This document shows positions 24,514 through 32,273 of a DNA stretch of 64,000 nt, in pieces. The notes beneath the pieces were generated by a model. That model ran no database searches, was not told where the DNA came from, and saw only the letters and a list, made by a program, of their open reading frames with translations. Position 1 is the stretch's first letter, and every line of letters begins with the position of its first letter. The position numbers were made by a program, and so were the translations under genes. This DNA is from Rhodoblastus sp963736175 (GTDB lineage: Bacteria > Pseudomonadota > Alphaproteobacteria > Rhizobiales > Beijerinckiaceae): the NCBI GenBank assembly GCA_963736175.1, contig CAVTNU010000036.1:7696-71695 (forward strand). Direction: 5' to 3'.

Positions 24514-25455
24514 ATGAGTGTCACGGAAAGCGCGAACGCGACCGGAGCTGACCGCCTTCTGGACCATCCTGGTCTGACGATCGAGCGCATGCCGATGCTC
24601 ACCGTCATCTTCGATCGGATGGCGGCGTCCTGCGCGGAAGGCATGCGCCCGCTCTCGCCCGCGGTGATGACGTTTTTTGTCAACAACATCGGCACGGACC
24701 ATGTTTGGGACGTGCTGGACGCCTACGACGGCTCGATTGCGGCGATTCTCTATACGCCCGAACTCGACGCCCGCTTTGTCGTGGGTCTGGATCGACGCTG
24801 CATTTTCGCCCTGATGGAGGTGCTTTTCGGCGGCGACGCCACCGAGGCCCCGTTCGGGGACGACCGCGGTTTCTCCAATCTGGAGACGCGCGTCGCCCAA
24901 ACCATTTTCGAAATCGCCTCCGAAGCGTTGAAGTCGGCCTTCTCAAACGTCGTCGAGACGACATTCGTCCTGGAGCGAATCGAAACCCGCATGGACTTCA
25001 CCATGCTGGGACGACGCAACATTCTGGCCGTGGTCGCGAAAATCCTCATCCAGGCGCTTGACGTCGGCGGCCAGATGTTCGTCATCATACCTCAACAAGC
25101 GTTGATACCGATTCGCCAGAAGCTGACCAGAGACCTGACGGGCGATGGAACCACCAGCGATCCGCGCTGGGTGAAACAATTGCAGAATGGGCTCAAGCGG
25201 ACGGAGATCGTCGCGACCGGCATTCTCGATGAATTGACGATGACGCTCGGAGACATAGCCGCGTTGCGCGTCGGCGACATGCTTCATCTCAAAGCGTCCG
25301 CGTTATCGAAAGTGAAACTCGAATCCCGGGGCCAGCCCCTGTTTTTCTGCCAGCTCGGCCAGGCCAACGGCGTGTATACGCTGTGCATCAACGAGCGCGC
25401 GGAGCATGAGGAAGAGCCCTGGGAAGTCTTGCTGAATATGAACCAGGGACAGTGA
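24514..25455 (+). CDS. fliM: FliM, flagellar switch protein
   Basis: The 313-residue protein has the central CheC-like FliM domain (about 30-215, with FGGDATEAPFGDDRGFSNLE) and a C-terminal SpoA domain (about 225-305). FliM binds phosphorylated CheY and sits in the C ring between FliG and FliN. As in other alphaproteobacteria the N-terminal CheY-binding peptide is not obvious. It is part of the motA-fliM-fliN-fliG run. Confidence 0.92.
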   Translation: MSVTESANATGADRLLDHPGLTIERMPMLTVIFDRMAASCAEGMRPLSPAVMTFFVNNIGTDHVWDVLDAYDGSIAAILYTPELDARFVVGLDRRCIFALMEVLFGGDATEAPFGDDRGFSNLETRVAQTIFEIASEALKSAFSNVVETTFVLERIETRMDFTMLGRRNILAVVAKILIQALDVGGQMFVIIPQQALIPIRQKLTRDLTGDGTTSDPRWVKQLQNGLKRTEIVATGILDELTMTLGDIAALRVGDMLHLKASALSKVKLESRGQPLFFCQLGQANGVYTLCINERAEHEEEPWEVLLNMNQGQ

Positions 25456-25504
25456 AGGCTCTGCGTTCTCCTGAAACCACGCTTCGCCAGACGAGAGTTT
25501 TGTC

Positions 25505-25840
25505 ATGACAGATATTGAAGTCGCCAATGCCGCAGCCGGCGCACAGCAAGCGAGCGCGGCGCCCGCCGCCAGTTTTCCTGGCCAGGACGCCATTTTGCGC
25601 ATTCCGGTCACCGTCCAGGTGGTGCTTGGCTCGGCGACAATGCCGGTCTCGCAACTGATGAAGCTGGGTCGCGGCGCGGTGGTTTCTCTCGACCAGAGAG
25701 TCGGGGAACCGGTCAATGTCGTCGTCAACGGCCGCATCGTCGCGCGAGGCGAGGTCGTCGTGGTCGACGACGACAATTCTCGCTTCGGTGTTTCCTTGAC
25801 CGAAATCGTTGGCGCCGCGAGCAATGACACAATCGCCTGA
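25505..25840 (+). CDS. fliN: FliN, flagellar switch protein
   Basis: The 111-residue protein has a short Ala-rich N-terminus and a SpoA domain (about 33-105) with ILRIPVTVQVVLGSATMPVS and VVDDDNSRFGVSLTEIV. It forms the base of the C ring and docks the export ATPase complex. It is 49 bp after fliM and 13 bp before fliG. Confidence 0.95.
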   Translation: MTDIEVANAAAGAQQASAAPAASFPGQDAILRIPVTVQVVLGSATMPVSQLMKLGRGAVVSLDQRVGEPVNVVVNGRIVARGEVVVVDDDNSRFGVSLTEIVGAASNDTIA

Positions 25841-25853
25841 TGGAAAGTTCACG

Positions 25854-26885
25854 ATGAACGCGAGCAGCTCTACGAGCAGCGGCGAACCGCGATATTTGAA
25901 GGGCGCCGAGAAGGTCGCCGCCTTGCTGCTGGCGATGGACAAGCCGCTGGCGGGACGTCTGCTCAAGAAATTCGACTCGCTTGAACTGCGCCAGATCACC
26001 CGCGCGGCGTCGGAGCTGGGTTCGCTCTCCCCGCCCGCGCTCGAACACCTGATTGGCGATTTCTCCAACAATTTCGAGACCGGCGCGGAATTGATCGGCT
26101 CGGCCGGAGAGGCGCAAGAATTGCTCGCCGGCGCGCTACCGCCGGAGGAAGCCGCCGAAATTCTCTCCGACGTACTGGGCAATTCCAACAAGTCTCTGTG
26201 GGACCGCGTCTCCACCATTCCAGAATCCGCCCTAGCGAGCTATCTGGGCAAGGAGCATCCGCAAACCTGCGCGCTCATTCTGTCCAAGGTCACGCCCGCC
26301 ACCGCCGCGAAAGTGATCGTGCATCTGCCGCGCGATCTGCGCAACGAACTGATGCGGCGCATGCTGACGCACAAGCCGGTCATGGATCCGATGTTGCGTC
26401 TGCTGGAGTTGACCATCCACGAGGACCTTCTGCTCAACGTGGCGCGCAACACCGGCTCCGACACCCATTCGCGCATCGCCGACATCATCAATAAGATGGA
26501 CCGCGAACAGATCGAAGACGTATTGAGCAGCCTGTCGCAAGAGCGCCCCAAGGACGCCGAAGTTCTGCGCGGCCTGCTGTTCACCTTCGACGATATCGCC
26601 AAACTGTCGTCGAAGGCGCGCACCACCTTGTTCGACAGGGTGCCGGCCGATCAAGTGGTGATGGCTCTCAAGGGTACGGACGCGGGCTTTCGCGAACTCA
26701 TTCTGTCTTCCATGGCCGCGAGGGCGCGCCGCATGGTCGAGAGCGAACTGGCCACCAGCGGTCCCGCGCCGCAACGCGACGTCGTCAAGGCGCGTCGCGC
26801 CATCGCCGACTTCGCGCTGGAGATGGCGGAGAAAAACGAAATCGAGATCAATGGCGCCGGCGAGGGCGAAGCCCTCTTCGACTGA
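25854..26885 (+). CDS. fliG: FliG, flagellar switch protein
   Basis: The protein has 343 residues from the ATG at 25854, preceded by GGAAAG; the frame is open upstream but overlaps fliN. It has the three helical FliG parts: KGAEKVAALLLAMDKPLAGR, the middle with EHPQTCALILSKVTPATAAK, and the C-terminal torque helix with RDVVKARRAIADFALEMAEK. It contacts FliF above and MotA at the side, and turns proton flow into rotation. Confidence 0.95.
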   Translation: MNASSSTSSGEPRYLKGAEKVAALLLAMDKPLAGRLLKKFDSLELRQITRAASELGSLSPPALEHLIGDFSNNFETGAELIGSAGEAQELLAGALPPEEAAEILSDVLGNSNKSLWDRVSTIPESALASYLGKEHPQTCALILSKVTPATAAKVIVHLPRDLRNELMRRMLTHKPVMDPMLRLLELTIHEDLLLNVARNTGSDTHSRIADIINKMDREQIEDVLSSLSQERPKDAEVLRGLLFTFDDIAKLSSKARTTLFDRVPADQVVMALKGTDAGFRELILSSMAARARRMVESELATSGPAPQRDVVKARRAIADFALEMAEKNEIEINGAGEGEALFD

Positions 26886-26994
26886 GCGCGCGGGGCCTTC
26901 GTTGACTGGACGCGCTCCCGTCGCGCGATTGAATTCGTGATCCGGTCGGAAAAGTCGAACGTCTTGTTCGAATAAGCTGTGTTGGCGGTTTTCG

Positions 26995-28077
26995 ATGAGC
27001 GACGCACCCGACAAAGAAAGCCAGACAGAAGAAGCCACAGAAAAGAAAATTCAGGACTCGCTTGAGAAGGGCAATGTCCCCTTTTCAAAGGAGGCGCATA
27101 CGTTCGCGGGGTTCGCCGCGATGCTTCTCGTATTGTCGCTGTTTTTGCGCAACGGCGCGTTGCACTTGGCCGCCGCACTCAAAGGCCTGATTGAACGCGC
27201 TTACCAGTGGCGATTTTCCGACGCCAACGAGGCGGTCCGTTTGCTGAACGCCGTCGCCAGCGTTTGCGGCGAATTTCTGTTGCCGATTTTCATTGTCCTG
27301 ATCGTCGCCGGCCTCACCGCCTCCGCCGGACAGAACGCGCCGCGCTTCGTTGTCGACCGCATCATGCCAAATCCCGAGCGCATCTCCTTGTCGTCCGGAA
27401 TTTCCCGTATTTTCGGCATGCGGGGCTTCACTGAATTTCTGAAAAATCTGACCAAGGTGAGCGGCGTCGGCCTCATCGTGTTTTTTCTGCTGAAATCGGA
27501 ATACCCGCACATGGCGGCGGCGATTTTCTCCGATCCCACCGGACTTCCCGATCATATCCTCGACTTCGCCATACGCCTTATTTCCCTGGTCTGCATCGTG
27601 ACGCTCGTGCTGGCGGGCGGCGATCTGGTCTGGTCGCGCTTGCACTGGCTGCGGGACTTGCGCATGAGCCGGCAGGACATCAAGGATGAAATGAAGCAGA
27701 TGCAGGGCGACCCGCTGGTGAAGGCGCGGCTACGTTCGGTGGCGTTGGAGCGCTCGCGCAAACGGATGATGAGCGCGGTTCCCACCGCCACTTTGGTGAT
27801 CGCCAACCCGACTCACTATGCGATCGCGCTGCGATACGTCCGAGCCGAGGGCGGCGCGCCGAAGGTCGTGGCGAAAGGTCAAGATCTCATCGCCTTGAAA
27901 ATCCGCGAGATTGCCGAGGAGAACGATATTCCCGTCATCGAAGACAAGGCTCTCGCAAGGTCCATGTACGATCGTGTCGAAGTCGACAGCATGATACCGC
28001 CGGAATTCTATCGCGTTGTCGCCGAGCTGATCTATCTGCTGCACTCCAAAGGCGGCGACGCCAGGCGCCCAATTTGA
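26995..28077 (+). CDS. flhB: FlhB, flagellar export switch protein
   Basis: The 360-residue protein has an N-terminal polar part (KESQTEEATEKKIQDSLEKG), four membrane segments (about 38-55, 90-112, 150-167, 190-213) and the cytoplasmic domain with the self-cleaving NPTH motif (271-274). It switches export from rod and hook to filament proteins. It follows fliG with a 109-bp gap. Confidence 0.96.
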   Translation: MSDAPDKESQTEEATEKKIQDSLEKGNVPFSKEAHTFAGFAAMLLVLSLFLRNGALHLAAALKGLIERAYQWRFSDANEAVRLLNAVASVCGEFLLPIFIVLIVAGLTASAGQNAPRFVVDRIMPNPERISLSSGISRIFGMRGFTEFLKNLTKVSGVGLIVFFLLKSEYPHMAAAIFSDPTGLPDHILDFAIRLISLVCIVTLVLAGGDLVWSRLHWLRDLRMSRQDIKDEMKQMQGDPLVKARLRSVALERSRKRMMSAVPTATLVIANPTHYAIALRYVRAEGGAPKVVAKGQDLIALKIREIAEENDIPVIEDKALARSMYDRVEVDSMIPPEFYRVVAELIYLLHSKGGDARRPI

Positions 28078-28089
28078 AAGTTGTCCGAT

Positions 28090-28554
28090 ATGAATGGTAA
28101 CGCACAGGAATTCGCCTTTGAGAAGACGCTGGCCGAAGGCCTCGCCGATGTCGCGACGGAACTGCGTCTGGTCAATGTCCTGGACCTCATCGCCTATGTC
28201 CACGCCGACCGCGGCGCAAATCTTGAAGACCTGGTCAATTCGTCCGCCGAACTCTATTTTAAGCCGGGAACGCTGCGCTACGGCTGGGCCGCGGACCTCG
28301 ACGTCCGCTGGGACGCGGTTCCTACCATTCTGCTCGACATGGAGTTTCGCCACATGGCGGTGACGGTGTTTTTCAAACTCCTGCTTAATTCGGCGCGCGC
28401 CGCCATCGATATTCAGCACATCGTTTTCGAGAACGAGTCCGATGGACCGGAAGAAAAATCAAACCAATTCATCGCCGCGATCGCCAACGCGCGACTTGCC
28501 CCGCAAGCTCACGGCAAAGACAGCGGACTTGGCGACCACTTCGCCGGCCTTTGA
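28090..28554 (+). CDS. Unrecognised protein downstream of flhB
   Basis: The protein has 154 residues from the ATG at 28090, chosen because GAAAG lies about ten bases before it; a TTG at 28081 is the other option. It has no signal peptide or membrane segment. Segments such as LADVATELRLVNVLDLIAYV and VTVFFKLLLNSARAAIDIQH suggest a mixed alpha/beta cytoplasmic protein. It starts 12 bp after flhB and so probably belongs to the motA operon. I do not recognise the family; a role in flagellar assembly or regulation is inferred from position only. Confidence 0.65.
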   Translation: MNGNAQEFAFEKTLAEGLADVATELRLVNVLDLIAYVHADRGANLEDLVNSSAELYFKPGTLRYGWAADLDVRWDAVPTILLDMEFRHMAVTVFFKLLLNSARAAIDIQHIVFENESDGPEEKSNQFIAAIANARLAPQAHGKDSGLGDHFAGL

Positions 28555-28581
28555 CCCCTGAAAAGCAGTTTCCCCCTTTAA

Positions 28582-28598
28582 TTCAATAATTTATTGAA
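28582..28598. promoter_or_regulatory. Perfect AT-rich palindrome upstream of the heat shock gene
   Basis: TTCAATAATTTATTGAA reads the same on both strands and lies 28 bp past the preceding gene and about 100 bp before the small heat shock gene. It could be a repressor site or, less likely, part of a terminator for the flhB operon. Function is not shown by the sequence. Confidence 0.4.
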
Positions 28599-28650
28599 AT
28601 TGTTGATCTTCGTCATGGCGACATGGTCATTCGACGTTATATTTATCGTG

Positions 28651-28671
28651 AAGCCTGCAAGGGGCAGGTTT
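28651..28671 (+). promoter_or_regulatory. Leader hairpin before the small heat shock gene, possible RNA thermometer
   Basis: AAGCCTGC (28651-28658) pairs with GCAGGTTT (28664-28671) around a 5-base loop, 13 bp before the AGGG ribosome site at 28685-28688. Rhizobial small heat shock genes often have ROSE-type thermometer leaders of this kind. The classical ROSE UYGCU element is not clearly present, so the call is tentative. Confidence 0.35.
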
Positions 28672-28697
28672 CATGAGCGTTTTTAGGGATGACGGCA

Positions 28698-29168
28698 ATG
28701 AAAAGCCTTTTGCCTGATTTGTGGTCGCGTGAATTTCCCACGGATCCTTTCCGCGCCCTGCGCCGCGATTTATTGGGTCGCGAATTCGCCAATCCGATGG
28801 AGCGTTGGCCTACGGCGCAGCTTGGCGCTGGCATTCCGGCGATGAACGTCGCTGAAACCGAAACGGCGATCGAAGCCACGCTTGAAATTCCGGGTGTCGA
28901 AGACAAGGACATCAAGGTCGCCGTCGACGGCAACCGTCTGACGATTTCCGGCGAGAAAAACTGGGAAAGCAAGAAGGACGAGAAAGACTGGCATGTGGTC
29001 GAACGCAGCTTTGGCTCGTTCCATCGCTCCATCGCTCTACCGTTCGAACCCGCCGCCGACGCGGTCAGCGCTCATTACGACAAGGGCGTGCTGCATCTGG
29101 AAATCAAGAAACCGTCGAACAAAACGACGAGCAAGACGATCGAGATCAAGTCCGGCGCGCCGCAATAA
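28698..29168 (+). CDS. Hsp20 family small heat shock protein
   Basis: The protein has 156 residues from the ATG at 28698, which has AGGG nine bases upstream; another ATG at 28689 directly abuts that site and is less likely. The alpha-crystallin domain spans about 45-145, with NVAETETAIEATLEIPGVED, GNRLTISGEKNWES, SFGSFHRSIALPF and YDKGVLHLEIKKP. It holds unfolded proteins during heat stress. The N-terminus (LLPDLWSREFPTDPFRALRR) is typical of class A rhizobial members. Confidence 0.93.
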   Translation: MKSLLPDLWSREFPTDPFRALRRDLLGREFANPMERWPTAQLGAGIPAMNVAETETAIEATLEIPGVEDKDIKVAVDGNRLTISGEKNWESKKDEKDWHVVERSFGSFHRSIALPFEPAADAVSAHYDKGVLHLEIKKPSNKTTSKTIEIKSGAPQ

Positions 29169-29255
29169 GCGGGCGACCACCGCCTAAAACGCAACGAGAC
29201 GCAATCCCGAAAAACGGTGAGGCGTTTCGGCGGAGCGGCGGTGAAATGAAAATCG

Positions 29256-29292
29256 AAACGGGTGTCTTGAGCCGATCAACACCCCCGTTTTA
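29256..29292. terminator. Hairpin between convergent hsp20 and tadG genes
   Basis: AAACGGGTGT (29256-29265) pairs with ACACCCCCGTTT (29279-29290) with a two-base bulge, and TTTTAG follows on the plus strand. It lies after the heat shock gene and touches the stop codon of the convergent tadG-like gene, so it probably ends transcription from the left and perhaps from both sides. Confidence 0.5.
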
Positions 29293-30783
29293 GTGCGTCA
29301 GATGGAGAGAACTGACCGCCATCTTGAACATGGCCTGCATCGCCGCATTGATGTCGGCGGGCGAAGACGCCGTGAAGAAGAAGCCCGGCGAGGCGCAGGA
29401 CTGAAGGGCGGGCGGGATGTTCGGAATATTGGCGTTGGCGTAGAAATCCTCGCTGTTGGCGAAAGTCGTCGGATTTTGAATCGCCACATACGGAACATAA
29501 AGCACGGAAACTGTGACGCCGCGATTTTTCAGCGCGGCGCAATAGTTTGGATCGAGCGTTGTCGCGCTGTTGCTGCCCTGCCAGGCTCCGTCGCCAAGCT
29601 GCACCTGGTTGTCCTGAGCGCCGTCGGTGACAAGGAAGACGAAGGGCTTTGGCGACGTCGTGCTAGAACCGTCGCCGATTTTGACGATCGTCGCGTTGAT
29701 CGCCGTCAGCGCATTTTCAAAATGCGTGCCGCCAGAACCCAGCAAGCCATATGAACCATTGCCGTTGGCGGCGCTCGCTTGGCCAAAACCGTTCGAATCG
29801 CATGTCGCCGGATAGCCATTGTCGATCAGATCAGGCAGATTTTGCGCGGCGGTCGACACCGCGCTCAGATTGGCGGTCAGCGCCTGCAAAGGCGACATGC
29901 AAGCGACAAAGGGATAAAGGCCGACAGAGAATTGATTGGGAATATTGGTCTGTCGCTGCGTCTGAGTAGCCGTCGTCATCAATTGCTGCACTGCGCTGGC
30001 GACGGCGTCCAGCCGCAACTGGATGCAGTTGGACTGCCCCGGCGCCGCGCATAATTGCGGCACGCCGTTCACCAGCGGTGGCCGTGTCAGATTGAAGCCC
30101 TGGCACATCGTGGTGGCGCCAAAGCGATCCGTACAAGCGGAATAGGCGGTGAAATGGCAGGCAAAGGTGCAGCCGCCGGGGTAGAGATTGAGATAATCGG
30201 GGTTGACCGCGGCCAAACGCGTCTGTTCGCTGTTTGTCGAGGGAATGCCCATCGAGCTGGAAACGTCGAGCAAGAGATAGAAGTTGAGATATTGGCCTAA
30301 CGTCAATGAAGCGGTCGACGTATTGACGAGATTCATCGAATTGATCGTGAGCAGACGTCCGAACAGATTTTGTATCGACGCCCGATAGGTCACCGACGCG
30401 CTGATGGTTTGACCGGCGCGTTGAATATTGACGGCGATCGGTTGGGTCATCAAGGCGTTCAAGGGGCCGGCGTCCGCCAGAAACAATTGCTGCGCGGCCG
30501 CTTGGGCGTCGTCGATCGCCGTTTGCGTCGACATGTTGGCGGCGAAATCCTGGCTGGCCTTGCCGGCGGCGGCCAGCGCCGCCGCGTCTGCGGCTTGCGA
30601 GAGCACGGCTTTCGCATTGATGGCGCGGCCGTAGTCGAGGACAAAGCCAATCAGGGCGATAGCGATGACCGCGAAAACGGCGAAGAGCGCTATTACGCTG
30701 CCCGACCGGTTGCGGGCGAAACGAAGCAAAAGGCCGGAAGACTCGTCCTGTCTCATCTGTCGCTGTCCAATCCGTCGCTTCAA
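29290..30783 (-). CDS. TadG-like protein with von Willebrand A domain
   Basis: The 497-residue protein has a Tad pilin-like N-terminus (about 28-75: one membrane segment then YGRAINAKAVLSQAADAAAL) and a von Willebrand A-type domain (about 165-480) with the metal site Asp173-x-Ser175-x-Ser177 (DVSSSMG). Eight or so cysteines in the extracellular part suggest disulphides. TadG-type proteins are minor components of tight-adherence pili, but no other tad genes are present here. Starts at 30783 or 30756 are both possible. Confidence 0.8.
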   Translation of the reverse strand: MKRRIGQRQMRQDESSGLLLRFARNRSGSVIALFAVFAVIAIALIGFVLDYGRAINAKAVLSQAADAAALAAAGKASQDFAANMSTQTAIDDAQAAAQQLFLADAGPLNALMTQPIAVNIQRAGQTISASVTYRASIQNLFGRLLTINSMNLVNTSTASLTLGQYLNFYLLLDVSSSMGIPSTNSEQTRLAAVNPDYLNLYPGGCTFACHFTAYSACTDRFGATTMCQGFNLTRPPLVNGVPQLCAAPGQSNCIQLRLDAVASAVQQLMTTATQTQRQTNIPNQFSVGLYPFVACMSPLQALTANLSAVSTAAQNLPDLIDNGYPATCDSNGFGQASAANGNGSYGLLGSGGTHFENALTAINATIVKIGDGSSTTSPKPFVFLVTDGAQDNQVQLGDGAWQGSNSATTLDPNYCAALKNRGVTVSVLYVPYVAIQNPTTFANSEDFYANANIPNIPPALQSCASPGFFFTASSPADINAAMQAMFKMAVSSLHLTH

Positions 30784-30835
30784 ATCAATTTAGTCGAAGA
30801 GTTGATAAAACGCCCCTGCGTCAATCGATCGCAAT

Positions 30836-31600
30836 TTAGCTATTGGACCAGATGGATTTGAGACGTCTGACCCGATCGAAATACGTCGCCCCCGCCGACG
30901 CGCCCAATGCGCCGGGCAGAATTTTCGCCATTGTATAGACATCGACGAAATCCTCGCCGCGTCGCGCCAGCGCCGCATGGCGGCCTTCAACAACGAAATC
31001 GTGTTTGCGATAGAGCCGAAGCGCCGCCTCATTGTCGACGAACACCGTCAATTGCAGGCGCGTCAGCCCCATCAGCACGTCGGCGGCGTCTATCAGCCGC
31101 GACAAGAGTTCGCCGCCGACGCCGCGGCCCTGAAAGGGCTCGTCGACGCCGAGGAAAAACCAGCCCACATGATCTTGGCGACCGTCCAGCGCGTAGATCC
31201 CGGCGAACCCGGCGAATACGCCTTCGCATTCGGCGACAATCTCGCAATTTTCGGCGCCTAATCCGGCAAGCCATTGGCGCATTTCCACCAGCGAAACAAA
31301 AGGCGTCGTAACCGAAGCCGATTGCTGAAAGCTGTCGCCGTTGAACAACGCCAAAAGCGCGTTGTCGTCACGCGTCTGACGGCGACGAAAGGTCAACGCC
31401 GACACAAGCGCAGGCGTTCCGACGGTTGGTTTCGGGGCTTCGTTCAAAATTTGGCTCGATGCAAAAAAGCAGGCTGCGCGGGCGAGTCGACGCGAATATG
31501 CCCGAAGCGGCTTTCGCCGACCTTGCCGCGAAGAGAGAGGCTGCTGATTTGCGGACGTCGAGTTGATTTTACCAGCCCGACGACGTCGCCGCCGACTCAT
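30836..31600 (-). CDS. GNAT family N-acetyltransferase
   Basis: The open frame codes 254 residues, but the first 70 or so are Arg-rich and unlike the family, so the true start is probably a GTG or TTG near 31395-31400. The GNAT core (about 75-235) has CEGVFAGFAGIYALDGRQDH and the acetyl-CoA loop VDEPFQGRGVGGELLSRLID, then VDNEAALRLYRKHDFVVEGR. The acceptor is unknown. It lies 235 bp before ilvN on the same strand direction. Confidence 0.75.
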   Translation of the reverse strand: MSRRRRRRAGKINSTSANQQPLSSRQGRRKPLRAYSRRLARAACFFASSQILNEAPKPTVGTPALVSALTFRRRQTRDDNALLALFNGDSFQQSASVTTPFVSLVEMRQWLAGLGAENCEIVAECEGVFAGFAGIYALDGRQDHVGWFFLGVDEPFQGRGVGGELLSRLIDAADVLMGLTRLQLTVFVDNEAALRLYRKHDFVVEGRHAALARRGEDFVDVYTMAKILPGALGASAGATYFDRVRRLKSIWSNS

Positions 31601-31620
31601 CGCCCAGCGGGCCGCGCCCC

Positions 31621-32178
31621 TTACATCGCCGCCGGTCCGCGCGTAATCGCCGCCACGCCGGTGCGCGAAACTTCAACGAGGCCGATCGGCCGCATCAATT
31701 CGACGAAATCGTCGATCTTCTTCGGCGCGCCGGTCAGTTCGAAAATGAAACTTTCCAACGTGGCGTCGATCACCTTGGCCCGGAACGCTTCGGCGACACG
31801 TAACGCCTCCATGCGGTTCTCGCCTTTGCCGCGCACCTTGATCATCGCCAGCTCACGCTCGATGGCGGCGCCAAACAGCGTCAGGTCGGTAACCCGATGG
31901 ATCGGCACGATGCGCTCCAACTGGTGCGAAATCTGCTCGATCGTTTCCGGCGCGCCGCTGGTGACGATGGTGATGCGCGACAATTGCTCGCCGTGCGCCA
32001 CCTCGGCGACCGTAAGGCTCTCGATATTGTAGCCGCGTCCCGAAAACAGGCCGACGACCCGCGCCAGCACGCCCGGCTCGTTATCGACCAGCACCGATAG
32101 CGTATGCGTCTCCACCTGGCTCTTGCCGGTGGACGAGGAATAGGGCGAAGGCGCGGCGGGAGGAGATAGGGCGTTCAT
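31621..32178 (-). CDS. ilvN: Acetolactate synthase small (regulatory) subunit
   Basis: The protein has 185 residues from the ATG at 32178. An ACT domain (about 22-95, HTLSVLVDNEPGVLARVVGL and GRGYNIESLTVAEVAHGEQ) gives valine feedback, and the C-terminal domain activates the catalytic subunit. It also goes by ilvH. It follows ilvB with a 95-bp gap and would be controlled by the same attenuator at 34107-34209. Confidence 0.94.
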   Translation of the reverse strand: MNALSPPAAPSPYSSSTGKSQVETHTLSVLVDNEPGVLARVVGLFSGRGYNIESLTVAEVAHGEQLSRITIVTSGAPETIEQISHQLERIVPIHRVTDLTLFGAAIERELAMIKVRGKGENRMEALRVAEAFRAKVIDATLESFIFELTGAPKKIDDFVELMRPIGLVEVSRTGVAAITRGPAAM

Positions 32179-32273
32179 GGAAGGCGTTCCATCTGTTGAA
32201 TTGACCGAGGCGGATCGGCTCGACCCGCCATTGGAGATTCGGCGCCGGCGCGGCGGCGAAAGCGCCGTCAAGA

